From NCBI RefSeq assembly GCF_014203325.1, contig NZ_JACHIV010000001.1, positions 6,015,501-6,079,500 on the forward strand: DNA of 64,000 nucleotides. Reading direction: 5' to 3'. Under the pieces are notes generated by a model. It was not told the origin of the DNA and ran no database searches. It saw nothing but the letters and a program-made list of their open reading frames with translations. The translations under genes were made by a program, and so were the position numbers. Of the stretch, positions 39,800-49,224 are shown piece after piece. Origin of the DNA: Saccharopolyspora gloriosae. Its GTDB lineage: Bacteria; Actinomycetota; Actinomycetes; Mycobacteriales; Pseudonocardiaceae. Every line of letters starts with the position of its first letter. The stretch's first letter is position 1.

Positions 39800-40045
39800 G
39801 CGAGCGTTCTTCCAGCTTCGGCCCCCTTTCCGAAGTGGCCCCGCCACGAGGCGTGGTCGTTGTCCTGTCAGCGGCGAAGCCGCTGAGCAGCGACCACCCT
39901 GCCCACCGGCACCGCCGCGGGTTCTCAGCTGCTTGCTCGCGAGGACAGCTTTTTCCCTCGTGGCGGAGCCACTCGGGAAAAAGATCCCGCAGCGAGCAAG
40001 CAGCTGAGGTTCCGCCACCCCACCACCCGAGCAAAACGACCACGA
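39800..40045 (+). repeat. Covariant palindromic repeat R2, copy E (short)
   Basis: Core outer arms are 39926-39940 and 39992-40006 with block CTGCTTG. The TATNNGC hairpin is missing and the array is reduced to one AGCGGCGAAGCCGCT hairpin near 39872. It lies in the 350-bp convergent gap between thiE and the protease, which otherwise holds only a terminator. Confidence 0.85.
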
Positions 40046-40055
40046 CAACATGCAA

Positions 40056-40093
40056 AACGAGCTGCACCTCGTGGGGCTGAGGTGCAGCTCGTT
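40056..40093. terminator. Bidirectional-looking terminator of thiE and protease
   Basis: A perfect 15-bp stem (AACGAGCTGCACCTC and complement) with an 8-base loop, 55 bp after the protease stop and 259 bp after thiE. Confidence 0.8.
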
Positions 40094-40147
40094 CTGGGCT
40101 GGATCAGGCGTCACCCGGATCTGAGGGGCAGGTCCGGGCCCCCTGGC

Positions 40148-41266
40148 TCACTGGGTGAGCAGGGTGAGGCCGTAGGCGTCCAGGATCTCGTTGACCGGCT
40201 GGAAGTACGTGGTACCGCCGTTGGTGCAGTCGCCCGAACCACCGGAGGTCACGCCCTGCGCCTGGTCGTCGGACAGCCACGAACCGCCGGAGTCACCGGG
40301 CTCGGCGCACACGTCGGTTCGGGTGAGGCCCTCGACGGTGCCTTCGGCGTAGTTCACCGTCTGGTTCTTGGCTTCGACGGTGCCGCAGTGCCAGCCGGTG
40401 GTGGAACCGGAGCGGCAGATCGAGGCGCCTTCGGCGGCCTCGGTCGAACCGCCGACGCCGACGGTGCCGCCCGCGTAGTCGTTCACCAGCGGCTGGGGGG
40501 TCTCGCCGGACGCGGTCTCCACGTAGGAGTAGTCGTCGCCCGGGAACGAGGAACCGGCGAAGGTGCCCGACGGCGTGCTGGTCGTGTCGCCCTCGCTACC
40601 GCAGTGCCCGGCGCTGACGAAGCCGCCTTCGACGGAGAAACCGATGGAGCAGCGGGCGCCGCTGCCGATCATGTAGGCGTTGCCGCCGACCACGTCGGCG
40701 AGGATGCGCGGGGCTTCCTCGGATTCGACGACCCGCACGGCCTGCTGGTCCACGCCGGTGGAGCGCACGAACTCGGTGGCCGTGGCGGCCGAACCGGTGG
40801 CGGCGGTGAGCACGACCGAGTTGGCGGCCGAGTCGAGGTACCACCCGGTGACGCCCTGCGGGGCCTGGTGGGCGTTGAGGCCGTCCACGACTCCGCCGAG
40901 CTGCGCGGTGCTGTACTCGACCAGCTTCGCTTCGGCTCCGGCGGCCCGAACCTGGTCGATCAGGTTCGCGTCGGTGACGCCGACGACGAGCTTGCCCAGG
41001 TCGGCGTCGTAGCGGGAGCCGCCGAACGCCTCGCCGAGCGAGCCGCGCAGCGTCTGGTTCGCGGTGTTGGCGATGGCCTCGCTGTGCAGCCGGGCCTGCG
41101 CCTGGTCGGCGGTGAGGCCGAGGTCGCGCTGCATGGCTTCGAGCTGGGTGGCGGCCTTCTCCGGCGCGGGTGCGACGGTGGCCGAGGCGGGCATGGTGAA
41201 GGCGGCGACGGTTCCGGCGGCCAGCACGATCGTCCCGGCCACTCTGGCCGCGAGCTTGCGCGTCAT
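40148..41266 (-). CDS. Secreted S1 serine protease (streptogrisin/alpha-lytic type)
   Basis: A 372-aa pre-pro-protease. A signal peptide (to about residue 30) is followed by an alpha-lytic-type propeptide (about 31-195) with RYDADLGKLVVGVTD, then the mature chymotrypsin-fold domain. The catalytic triad is H221 (SAGHC), Asp in GDDYSYV (244/245) and S326 (GDSGGS). Three Cys pairs are positioned as in streptogrisins. It degrades external protein. It is monocistronic with its own terminator. Confidence 0.93.
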   Translation of the reverse strand: MTRKLAARVAGTIVLAAGTVAAFTMPASATVAPAPEKAATQLEAMQRDLGLTADQAQARLHSEAIANTANQTLRGSLGEAFGGSRYDADLGKLVVGVTDANLIDQVRAAGAEAKLVEYSTAQLGGVVDGLNAHQAPQGVTGWYLDSAANSVVLTAATGSAATATEFVRSTGVDQQAVRVVESEEAPRILADVVGGNAYMIGSGARCSIGFSVEGGFVSAGHCGSEGDTTSTPSGTFAGSSFPGDDYSYVETASGETPQPLVNDYAGGTVGVGGSTEAAEGASICRSGSTTGWHCGTVEAKNQTVNYAEGTVEGLTRTDVCAEPGDSGGSWLSDDQAQGVTSGGSGDCTNGGTTYFQPVNEILDAYGLTLLTQ

Positions 41267-41380
41267 AGGTTGGTCTCCCTACTCCTTGAGGTGGGGCTCA
41301 AAGATCCCGACGGGGAGCAGTATTGGTGGGGACCACCGATCCGCACATCCTCCTTTCGCCGCATCAATCGACGAAGAAAT

Positions 41381-41414
41381 CCCGGTTAACCCGCTTTTGA
41401 GCGGGATAACCGGG
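41381..41414 (-). terminator. Terminator after the 41.4-42.5 kb membrane protein
   Basis: Outer stem CCCGGTTA/TAACCGGG and inner CCCGCT/AGCGGG around TTTTG, 27 bp past the gene stop. Confidence 0.75.
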
Positions 41415-41440
41415 AATCATCACCATCAGCTGCTATTCGA

Positions 41441-42508
41441 TCACGGAGCGTCGACCCTTTCCCGCTGCCCGATCTCGCCGCCGGGAACGTCGGCTCCCGA
41501 CTCCTGCGGCTGTTCGGCGCCGGTGGTCTCCCCGGTGGCCGGGGCTTCGGATCCGCCGGTTTCGCGGGTCGGTTCCGTCGCGTCGCTCTGCCCGGATTCG
41601 CCGGGCTCGCCGGGCGCGGTCTGCTCGCCGCCGGACGGCTCGGATGAGGTGGAGGTGCTGGGTTCCGACCGCCGCGTGGAGCTCGGTTCCGCGGACTCCT
41701 CCTGCTGCGGCGCGCGCGCTTGCTCGCCCTGCTTCGCCGCCGGGGTGAGCACGCGGCCGATGGTGGTGCCGCGGTCGCCGCCGGAGAGCGGCTTGCCGAG
41801 GACCCCTTCGAACCCGGTGATCACCAGCATGCCGAGCCCGAACATGAGCGCGCTGGTCACGGCCACGACGCCCCAGCGGATGCCGCGGCCGACCCGAGGC
41901 GCGGGTTCGGTCACCCGCTCCTCGACGGCCTCGACCTGGCGGGTCGCGTCGTCCTTGTTCGCCGCGTCGTTCCAGGCGAGCATCCGGGTCCTGGCTTCGG
42001 CCTCCGCCGCGCCGGTGTCCATCCGCCTGGTCGCGTCGGGGTCGTGTTCGACCTGCTCACCGCCCGGCCACTGCATCGCGCCGGGCACCTGGATCTTGCG
42101 GGTGGCCTCCTCCGCGGGAGCCCGGGGCGGCGTGGTGCCGGTGATCGCGCGCTCGCGCGGGCGCGGCGGCGGTGGCGCTTGGAGGGTCACCTTGGTGGCG
42201 CGCTTGAGCGCCGCGCGGGCGGCGAGGACGTTCGGCTTGTCCTTGGTGGTCTCCAGCTTCTCCTTGGTGGTCTCCAGCGAACGCTGGTACAGGGCACCGC
42301 CGACGGTGATGACGACGCTGGTCAATCCGGCACCGAACACGGTGCCCGCGACCCCGAGGTACGACCCGAGGAACGCGGCGGTCACCGATGCGAGGGCGCC
42401 ACCGGTGACCTGAGCGCCGGACAATTCGATCTTCTTGGATTTCTTTTCCGCGGCCTCGTCGTTGTCGTCGGCTCCGGTCGCCCCCCGTTCGGAATTCCCC
42501 TTCGCCAT
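41441..42508 (-). CDS. Membrane protein of unknown function
   Basis: A 355-aa protein I do not recognise. A charged N-terminus precedes a Gly/Ala-rich double hydrophobic segment (GGALASVTAAFLGSYLGVAG and VFGAGLTSVVITVGGALYQ, residues 36-75), then a coiled-coil-like KEKLETTKDK stretch, a long hydrophilic region with Pro-rich PPPPRPRER, one further transmembrane helix (about 215-235) and a 110-residue Ser/Glu/Pro/Gly-rich external tail. This layout is seen in actinobacterial envelope proteins, but no enzymatic domain is visible. Confidence 0.65.
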   Translation of the reverse strand: MAKGNSERGATGADDNDEAAEKKSKKIELSGAQVTGGALASVTAAFLGSYLGVAGTVFGAGLTSVVITVGGALYQRSLETTKEKLETTKDKPNVLAARAALKRATKVTLQAPPPPRPRERAITGTTPPRAPAEEATRKIQVPGAMQWPGGEQVEHDPDATRRMDTGAAEAEARTRMLAWNDAANKDDATRQVEAVEERVTEPAPRVGRGIRWGVVAVTSALMFGLGMLVITGFEGVLGKPLSGGDRGTTIGRVLTPAAKQGEQARAPQQEESAEPSSTRRSEPSTSTSSEPSGGEQTAPGEPGESGQSDATEPTRETGGSEAPATGETTGAEQPQESGADVPGGEIGQRERVDAP

Positions 42509-42758
42509 GTGGCTCCTACTTACTTCGGCGCGCTCTCTCTGACTCCGTCAACGGTTGATCTCGCCGCGATTCTCCCGATCGTTGCGCTTTCGTGATAACT
42601 GCCACTTCGGGTAACGCGGTAACGGCGCGGTTTCCACGAAGATCAGTGCGGAATTGAGCACTATGGACGATCGAATTCCGAACCGGGCGGACGGCTGTTC
42701 GGCGGCCTTGCCGCGCCGCAGGTCAGCGGACCGCTGGGCGGATGCGCCGGGATCGGCC

Positions 42759-43733
42759 ATGATCGCGGTCATGGACTTGGTGACACCGCAGGACGTCGAG
42801 GCCGCTCAGCGCCGCATCAGCACCGTCGCGGGGCCGTCGGCCGTGGTCCGCACCCCGCTGCTCCCGCTGATCGGGATCGAGGACCGGGAGATCTGGGTGA
42901 AACCGGAGAACCTGCAACCGACCGGCGCGTTCAAGATCCGCGGCGCGCTGAACGCGATCGCCGCGCTGCCGGAGCCGGTCCGGGCCCGCGGCGTCGTCGC
43001 CTACTCCAGCGGGAACCACGCCCGCGCCGTGGCCCACGCCGCGCACGCCTTCGGCGTCCCCGCGACGGTGGTCGTGCCGCACACCGCACCGGCCGCGAAG
43101 ATCGCCGCCGCGCGGGAGCTGGGCGCCGAGGTCGTGGCGGTGGACGTGGCCGACCGGGAGAGCACCGCGCAGCGGATCACCGCCGAGCGCGGAGCGACGC
43201 TGGTGCCGCCGTTCGACGATCTCGCCGTCATCGCGGGCCAGGGCACCGTCGGCCTGGAGATCGCGGCGGACCTGGAGGTGGACGTGGTGGTGGTGCCGGT
43301 CAGCGGCGGCGGCCTGCTGTCCGGGGTCGCCACGGCCATCCGCGCGCGGCGGCCCGCGGCGAAGATCATCGGCGTGGAGCCGGAGCTGGCGGCGGACGCG
43401 CGCGAGAGCCTGCACGCGGGCCGCCGGGTGTCCTGGCCGATCGAGCTGCGCACCCGCACCGGCGCCGACGGCCTCACCGCGCAGCCTTCCGAGCTGACCT
43501 TCCGGCACCTGCTGGACCGGGTGGACGACATCGTCACCGTCTCCGAGGCGGAGATCGACGCCGCCGTCGCTCACCTGGCTCGGCGAGCCCGGATCGTGGC
43601 CGAGCGCAGCGGTGCCGTCTCGGTCGCCGCCTGCCTGCACCGGCGGCTGCCGCCGGGCCGCACGGTCGCGGTCGTCTCCGGCGGCAACATCGACGCGGGA
43701 GAGCTCGCGAACCTGCTCACTTCGGAGGGTTGA
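42759..43733 (+). CDS. PLP-dependent threonine/serine dehydratase
   Basis: A 324-aa fold-type II PLP enzyme. The PLP lysine is in [10 protein letters not shown], the substrate loop is [14 protein letters not shown], and the phosphate loop is [11 protein letters not shown]. It lacks the C-terminal regulatory ACT domain of biosynthetic IlvA, so it resembles catabolic dehydratases or serine racemase-like enzymes. ATG at 42759 or the next Met at 42771 may be used. Its 3' end overlaps the convergent dasR gene by 17 bp. Confidence 0.85.
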   Translation: MIAVMDLVTPQDVEAAQRRISTVAGPSAVVRTPLLPLIGIEDREIWVKPENLQPTGAFKIRGALNAIAALPEPVRARGVVAYSSGNHARAVAHAAHAFGVPATVVVPHTAPAAKIAAARELGAEVVAVDVADRESTAQRITAERGATLVPPFDDLAVIAGQGTVGLEIAADLEVDVVVVPVSGGGLLSGVATAIRARRPAAKIIGVEPELAADARESLHAGRRVSWPIELRTRTGADGLTAQPSELTFRHLLDRVDDIVTVSEAEIDAAVAHLARRARIVAERSGAVSVAACLHRRLPPGRTVAVVSGGNIDAGELANLLTSEG

Positions 43734-44472
43734 GGCGGGCGACGAACTTGTACCGGTCGCCGCGGTAGATCGAGCGGACCCATTCGACGGGTTCACCGGC
43801 GGCGTCGAAGGAGTGCCGGGAAAGCAGCAGCATCGGCAGGCCCACGTCGGCGCCGAGCGTCTCGGCCTCCTCCGGGCTGGCCAGCGCGGTCTCGATGGTC
43901 TCGTCGGCGTGCCCGAGCTCCACGCCGAAGTGCTCCCGCAGCACCCGGTACAGCGACCCGCCCGATTCCAGCCGGGTGGTCAGGCCCCGGAAGCGGGACA
44001 GCGCCAGGTGCGTGGTCTCGATGGCCATCGGCTCCCCGTCGGCGAGCCGCAACCGCCGCAACCGCAGGGCCGTCGCGCCCGGACGGGTGCCGAGCAGGGT
44101 GGCGAGCTCGTGGTCGGCGGGTTCCTCCACGACCTCCAGCAGCCGGGAGGTGGGCTGGCGGCCCTGGGCGCGCATGTCCTCGGTGTAGCTGGACAGCTGC
44201 AGCCGCTGCGCGACCTTCGGCTTCGCCGCGAAGGTGCCCTTGCCCTGCACCCGCAGCAGCCTGCCTTCGACGGTGAGTTCGGCGAGCGCCTGGCGCACCG
44301 TGGTGCGGGAGACGTCGAACTCCGCGGCCAGCGCGCGCTCGGTCGGGATCGGTGATCCCGGCGGCAGCGAGCGCAGCATGTCCAGCAGGTGCTGCTTGAG
44401 CCCCCAGTACTTGGGTTCGCGCTGCGCGCGCACCGGGGTGTCCGCCCCGCCGGACACCGACGTTTCCAGCAT
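43717..44472 (-). CDS. dasR: DasR-like GntR/HutC regulator
   Basis: A 251-aa repressor. The N-terminal winged helix has [21 protein letters not shown] and [18 protein letters not shown]; the C-terminal UTRA domain ends [20 protein letters not shown]. From memory this matches Streptomyces DasR closely along its length, including YTEDMRAQG and [13 protein letters not shown]. DasR senses amino-sugar phosphates and controls N-acetylglucosamine and chitin genes. AGGAGG lies before the ATG. It overlaps the dehydratase 3' end and faces the SIS gene, in whose promoter a dre site lies. Confidence 0.9.
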   Translation of the reverse strand: MLETSVSGGADTPVRAQREPKYWGLKQHLLDMLRSLPPGSPIPTERALAAEFDVSRTTVRQALAELTVEGRLLRVQGKGTFAAKPKVAQRLQLSSYTEDMRAQGRQPTSRLLEVVEEPADHELATLLGTRPGATALRLRRLRLADGEPMAIETTHLALSRFRGLTTRLESGGSLYRVLREHFGVELGHADETIETALASPEEAETLGADVGLPMLLLSRHSFDAAGEPVEWVRSIYRGDRYKFVARLNPPK

Positions 44473-44737
44473 CTGTCCTCCTACCGCCGAGCCTCGCCCT
44501 GACGTGGTGGCCGCGACCGCGTCTCCCGCGCACGGCCCGGTGGAGCCCTCACCCCGCACGAGCGGTGGCTCCGGGCGGCTCACCGCACACCGCGCCAGGA
44601 CTGTCCAGCATGCCTGAACAACGGCACGATCATCACGTTCTCCCCAGTTTTCCCACATTGGTGATCTTGAGGCGAACGCCGGGTGGCAGCAGGAGTGTCA
44701 CACGGGTCACTCTCGGGAAAGCGGCACGTTCGCTAGC

Positions 44738-44754
44738 ATTGGTCTAGACCTAAT
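44738..44754. promoter_or_regulatory. dre operator (DasR site)
   Basis: ATTGGTCTAGACCTAAT is close to the dre consensus ACTGGTCTAGACCACT. It lies 20 bp before the SIS gene ATG and 265 bp before dasR, so it should act mainly on the SIS gene. Confidence 0.9.
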
Positions 44755-44774
44755 CGGCCGAGTGAGAGGCACCC

Positions 44775-45806
44775 ATGAGCGAGGCGAACCCCGGCCAGAG
44801 CATGCGAGCCGAGATCGACGAGCAGCCGCGGATCTTCGCCGACCTGCTCGCCGGCACCGACATCGCCGCCGTCGCGGCCACCATCGCGCAGCGCAAACCG
44901 CGCTTCGCGCTGCTGGCGGCCCGCGGCTCCAGCGATCACGCGGCGCTCTACGCCAAGTACCTGATCGAAGTCCTGCTGCAGCTGCCCACCGGACTCGTCT
45001 CGCCCTCCACCACCACGCTCTACGGAGCGCAGCCCGACCTCAGCGACGTGCTGCTGCTGACCGTCAGCCAGAGCGGCGGCTCCCCCGACCTGATCGAGGT
45101 CACCGACTCGGCCCGCCGTCGCGGCGCCACCACCGTCGCGATCACGAACACGCCCGGCTCCACGCTGAACTCCACCGCCGAACTCGCCGTGGACATCCGC
45201 GCCGGCCAGGAGCAGGCGGTGGCCGCGACGAAGACCTACAGCGCCACCCTGCTCGCGCTGTACCTGCTGATCGACGCGGTGCGCGGCGGCACCGGCCAGG
45301 ACGCCGCGGCCCTGCCCGACCTGGCGCGGCGGACGCTGGACGAGAGCTCCGACGCGGTGGCCGAGGCGGTGCACCGCTACCGGTTCGCCGGGCGGCTGGT
45401 GACCACCGCCCGCGGCTACTCGCTGGCCACGGCGCTGGAGGCCGCGCTGAAGCTGGCCGAGACGAGCTACCTGCCCGCCCGCGCCTACAGCGGAGCGGAC
45501 CTGCTGCACGGACCGGTGGCCGCCGTGGACGCCGAGACGGCGGTGCTCGCGGTCAGCGGCGAAGGCAAGGGCGGCGCGGCGATGCGCGACGTGCTCGACG
45601 CGGTCCGGGAGCGCGGCGCCGACGTCTGCACCCTCGGTTCCGGACCGGCCGCGGCGCACCACATCCCGGTGCCCGCCTGCGCCGAGGAGCTCGCGCCGGT
45701 CCTGGAGATCCTCCCGGTGCAGCGGCTCGCGCTGCGGCTCGCGGTCGCCCGCGGCGGCGACCCGGACCGGCCGCGCGGGCTGTCCAAGGTCACCCGCACC
45801 CGCTGA
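44775..45806 (+). CDS. SIS-domain amino-sugar phosphate isomerase/deaminase
   Basis: A 343-aa protein with two SIS domains, like AgaS, NagB-II or the isomerase half of GlmS: ARGSSDHAALYAKYLIE and LLLTVSQSGGSPDLIE in domain 1, and RGYSLATALEAALKLAETSYL with LLHGPVAAV in domain 2. It would convert glucosamine-6-phosphate or a related sugar phosphate. The dre site just upstream supports DasR control. Terminator at 45938. Confidence 0.85.
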   Translation: MSEANPGQSMRAEIDEQPRIFADLLAGTDIAAVAATIAQRKPRFALLAARGSSDHAALYAKYLIEVLLQLPTGLVSPSTTTLYGAQPDLSDVLLLTVSQSGGSPDLIEVTDSARRRGATTVAITNTPGSTLNSTAELAVDIRAGQEQAVAATKTYSATLLALYLLIDAVRGGTGQDAAALPDLARRTLDESSDAVAEAVHRYRFAGRLVTTARGYSLATALEAALKLAETSYLPARAYSGADLLHGPVAAVDAETAVLAVSGEGKGGAAMRDVLDAVRERGADVCTLGSGPAAAHHIPVPACAEELAPVLEILPVQRLALRLAVARGGDPDRPRGLSKVTRTR

Positions 45807-45937
45807 TCCGTTCCGGAGCCACTCGTCTTTTCGGACGAAGCACCGGCCCCGATCCCGCCATTGGTGCCGAGACCTGCCAAAACGGTCCCGAACGGCAAAC
45901 CCGCTGCGTCTGGCCCGTGCGCAGCGGAAAAGTAGGA

Positions 45938-45971
45938 GCCCGCCTCACCGAGGGGGCGGGGTGAGGCGGGC
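45938..45971 (+). terminator. Terminator after the SIS gene
   Basis: GCCCGCCTCACC pairs with GGTGAGGCGGGC around a 10-base G-rich loop, 131 bp past the stop and before the convergent amidohydrolase gene. The rest of the 292-bp gap shows nothing else. Confidence 0.7.
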
Positions 45972-46098
45972 AGCGTCAGATTACGCCGAACGGGTCACAA
46001 ATGACCACCGCTGAGATGGAGGAAAACGCGACCGGCCCGCGATCAACTCGGATCACCGGCCGTGATCGGGACGAGCCGGTCGGCACCGAGCCGGGTGA

Positions 46099-46935
46099 TC
46101 AGAGCTCGTAGACCTGGCGCGCGGTGCCGTCGAAGATCGCCGTCCGCTCCCGCTGCGAGAGCCCGCCCACCAGCTGCGCGGCCAGCCGCAGGACCTCCCG
46201 GTAGGAAGCCGCCGACGTGCACACCGGCCAGTCCGAGCCGAACATCAACCGGCCCGGCCCGAACGCGTCCAGCACCACCTCGACGCACGGCCGCAGCACC
46301 TCCACGTCCGGCGGTCGCTGCCCGGACTCGGTGACCAGGCCGGAGAGCTTGCACAGCACGTTCGGATGTTCCGCCAGCCGCCGCACCAGCGACTCCCACC
46401 GCCGCGCATCGCCGTCGACGGGCGGCTTGCCGCAGTGGTCCAGCACGAAGGTCAGCTGCGGGAACTCGCCCACCGCCTTGATCGCCGCGGGGAGCTGGTG
46501 CGGGCGCACCAGCAGCTCGAACACCAGCCCGGCGTCCTCCACCGCCGCGAGCCCGCGCAGCACGTCCGGCCTGATCAGCCAGTCCGGGTCCGCTTCGAAC
46601 TCGACCGGGTGCCGGATGCCCTTCAACCAGCGGCCCGCCGGGTGCGACAGCAGCGCGCCGAGCCGTTCCCGCACGCCGCGCGCGGTGAGGTCCACCCAGC
46701 CGACGACCGCGCCGATGCACTGCACCGAATCGGCCAGCACCAGCATCTCCGGCGTCTCGTCCGGGTCGGCGACGGTCTGCACCAGCACCGTCGTGTCCAC
46801 CGAGGTGCCGCGGATCGCGTCGGCCAGGTCGGAAGGCCGGAAATCGCGGTGCAACGCCTCCCGCTCGGGCCCGGTGATCCACGGCTGGTCCCGGACGTCG
46901 ATGTCCCACAGGTGGTGGTGCGCGTCGACGGTCAT
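46099..46935 (-). CDS. Amidohydrolase-family sugar lactonase-like protein
   Basis: A 278-aa metal-dependent barrel hydrolase of the amidohydrolase_2 type. The N-terminal metal motif is VDAHHHLWD, KGIRHPVE and LVFELLV follow, then VLDHCGKPP and the late MFGSDWPVC with the catalytic Asp. The closest layout is L-fuconolactonase or related sugar lactonases. The start at MTVDAHHH has GGAAGGA upstream. It is divergent from the sugar kinase, which suggests sugar breakdown. Confidence 0.8.
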   Translation of the reverse strand: MTVDAHHHLWDIDVRDQPWITGPEREALHRDFRPSDLADAIRGTSVDTTVLVQTVADPDETPEMLVLADSVQCIGAVVGWVDLTARGVRERLGALLSHPAGRWLKGIRHPVEFEADPDWLIRPDVLRGLAAVEDAGLVFELLVRPHQLPAAIKAVGEFPQLTFVLDHCGKPPVDGDARRWESLVRRLAEHPNVLCKLSGLVTESGQRPPDVEVLRPCVEVVLDAFGPGRLMFGSDWPVCTSAASYREVLRLAAQLVGGLSQRERTAIFDGTARQVYEL

Positions 46936-47088
46936 CGCTTCGTCCTTCCCCGGCCGCATCGGCCCCGACGATCGATCCCACAGTGTGGCCCGTGCCCGCT
47001 GCCCGGCTCGGCGCAGGGCCGGGATGACCGGCCGGTGAACGCGCCGATCACCCCCGCGATGCCCCTGCCCTCCGGTACAACGGAACCC

Positions 47089-48036
47089 ATGCGGGACCTA
47101 GTGCTCGGCCTCGACATCGGCGGTACCTCCAGCCGCGCCCAGGTCGGCGACCTGAGCGGCCGGCTCGTGGGCAGCGGCGACGCGGGCGGCGGCAACCCGA
47201 ACTCGCACCCCCCGGAGGACGCCGTCGCGCAGGTCACCGCCGCGGCCCGCGCCGCGCTCGGCGACCTCGACGGGAGCGCCGTGGGTTCCGCGGTCCTCGG
47301 CATGGCCGGGGTGAGCGCCATGACGGATCCGCGGGTGGCGGGACTGTTCGAGCAGGGCTGGAACTCGCTCGGCCTGCACTGCCCGGTGCGGATCGTCAGC
47401 GACTGCGAGGTGGCGTTCGCCGCGGGCACCGCCGCCGGTGCCGGGACCGTCCTCATCGCCGGGACCGGCGCCATCGCCGCCCGCATCGAGGGCCACCGGG
47501 AGGTGGCCTCCGCGGGCGGGCACGGCTGGCTGCTCGGCGACGAGGGGTCCGCGTTCTGGCTCGGCAGGGAAGCCGTCCGGCACGCGCTGCGCACCCTGGA
47601 CACGGGAACCGCGCCGGAAGGGCTCGCCCGCGCCGTGCTGGTGACCGCGCTCGACGGCGAACCGGGCGACGAGCCGGTCCGGGTCCGCAAGCAGCTGATC
47701 ACCGCGGTGAACGGGGCGCCGCCGATCCGGCTCGCCGAGCTCGCGCCGCTGGTCACCGCTGCCTGCGCGGACGGCAACCCGGCAGGCGCGGACATCGTGG
47801 GGCGCGCTGCCGTCGAACTCGCCGGCACGGCCGTGCGGGCCGGGGGCTCCGGGCCGGTCGTGCTGGCCGGTGGGCTCACCGCCGAGGGCAACCCGGTCGG
47901 CACCGCCCTGCGCGCGGAGCTCGGCGCCCGGCTGCCCGGCACGCCGCTGCACCTGGCCGGGCCGGGCGCCGCCGGTGCGGCCTGGCTCGCCGCCCTCGAC
48001 CTCACCCCGGACGCCCCCCGCTACCCGGGCATCTGA
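47089..48036 (+). CDS. BadF/BadG-type N-acetylglucosamine kinase-like protein
   Basis: A 315-aa ASKHA-fold ATPase: phosphate-1 loop GLDIGGTSSRAQVGD near residue 7, a second phosphate motif LIAGTGAIAAR near 125, GGHGWLLGDEGSAFWLGREA, and the adenosine loop VVLAGGLTAEGNPV. This subgroup includes N-acetylglucosamine kinases. Its position next to DasR-linked genes supports phosphorylation of an amino sugar. Starts further upstream exist, but MRDLVLGLDIGG is the domain start. Confidence 0.83.
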   Translation: MRDLVLGLDIGGTSSRAQVGDLSGRLVGSGDAGGGNPNSHPPEDAVAQVTAAARAALGDLDGSAVGSAVLGMAGVSAMTDPRVAGLFEQGWNSLGLHCPVRIVSDCEVAFAAGTAAGAGTVLIAGTGAIAARIEGHREVASAGGHGWLLGDEGSAFWLGREAVRHALRTLDTGTAPEGLARAVLVTALDGEPGDEPVRVRKQLITAVNGAPPIRLAELAPLVTAACADGNPAGADIVGRAAVELAGTAVRAGGSGPVVLAGGLTAEGNPVGTALRAELGARLPGTPLHLAGPGAAGAAWLAALDLTPDAPRYPGI

Positions 48037-48368
48037 GCGGCCCCGGGCAACGCCGACGGCCCGCGGCTCATCCACACCCCCACCGGCAGCACCGGAGCTG
48101 TGGACGGATCACGCCGCTGGGGGGACTACTTCCGCGATTTCACGAGGAACCAAACGCCCCCCACCCTCGCCCCGCACCGGCGAACACCCCTGGTGCGCTG
48201 GCACTTCGCCCGCCGCCGAGCCTCGTCGCGGTGGACGTTCGGCTCTGATTCCTCGCGAAACTGCGCGAGATTTCACGAGGTTCGACCGGGTTCGGAGGGC
48301 TTGGAGTGGTGGTCAGTGCGGTCGGGTTGTCCACATCCGTGACGGGGATCGCCAGGGCTCGGCGGCGG
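48037..48368. other. Gene-free stretch with repeat R3 copy 2
   Basis: A 332-bp convergent gap. The only structured content is the R3 repeat at 48137-48280; the rest shows no gene or clear terminator. Confidence 0.6.
48137..48280. repeat. CTCGCGAAA inverted repeat, family R3, copy 2
   Basis: ATTTCACGAGG occurs at 48137-48147 and again at 48270-48280 in direct orientation. TTCCTCGCGAAA at 48249-48260 is the inverted partner of both (one mismatch). Spacing between distal arms is about 100 bp, close to copy 1 at 11204. Confidence 0.6.
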
Positions 48369-49130
48369 TCAGTCGTCGCCGTCCGCCGCGGAGCGGAGTT
48401 CGCCGCTCGCGGCGGTCGCGGGTTCGTCCGCGACCCGCGGGTGGCGGATCCCGGCGTGGTCGGCGGGCAGGGCGCGTCGCAGCACCCACCAGCTCCCCGC
48501 GATGCACACGGCCACCAGCGGCCAGGTGAGGATCGCCTGCGCCGCGCTCAACGCCAGCACCGCGCCGCCCAGCCACAGCGGGATGAACACCAGCAACCGC
48601 ACCACGTACTGCCCGACCCACACCCAGCTCGCCAGGCTGTAGGCGCGCAGCAGCGCCGGATCACGCCGCCAGGTTCGCCCCTGCCCCAGCAGGGTGCCCA
48701 CCACGACGCCCAGCAGCGGCCACCGGGCCGCGATGCTCACCATCCACATCAGGGCGCTCACGGCGTTGGTGACCAGCCGCGCGAGGAAGAAGTCCGCCGC
48801 GTTGCCGGTGTAGAGCGCGATCACCGCGCCCAGCAGCACCGCCAGCAGGCTCACCAGCACCGCCAGCGGGCGGGCGCCGTTGCGCAGCCGCCACCCGCCG
48901 AGCACCGCGCCGACCGCGACGGCCGCCGCGCCACCGGCGGCGATGGACTCACCGCCGAGGTACCAGCCGAGCCCGAACAGCACCGGCGGCAGGCTCGCGT
49001 CCAGCGCGCTCGTGCGTCCGCCGAGCAGCCGCATCAGCGAATCCCGCTCCGCACCTGGTTCCGGGACGCCCGATTCCCGGCCGCCCGATTCCGCGGCGGT
49101 GCGCGCCCGCCCGGTCTGCCGATCCCGCAT
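48369..49130 (-). CDS. DUF3159 membrane protein
   Basis: A 253-aa protein with about six transmembrane helices (residues 45-225). NAADFFLARLVTNAVSALMW and GQGRTWRRDPALLRAYSLAS (as motifs) are typical of DUF3159. Function is unknown. The start at MRDRQTG has TGGAGG upstream; a longer frame to 49169 is less likely. It is followed by convergent gene space with repeat R3. Confidence 0.85.
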   Translation of the reverse strand: MRDRQTGRARTAAESGGRESGVPEPGAERDSLMRLLGGRTSALDASLPPVLFGLGWYLGGESIAAGGAAAVAVGAVLGGWRLRNGARPLAVLVSLLAVLLGAVIALYTGNAADFFLARLVTNAVSALMWMVSIAARWPLLGVVVGTLLGQGRTWRRDPALLRAYSLASWVWVGQYVVRLLVFIPLWLGGAVLALSAAQAILTWPLVAVCIAGSWWVLRRALPADHAGIRHPRVADEPATAASGELRSAADGDD

Positions 49131-49224
49131 CACACCTCCAGCCTGCCGCACCGGCGGCCGTCGACGCACCCACCGATCGGTCGCCGCGACGAATCACACC
49201 GAACGACGCCCCGCGGACCGCGGC

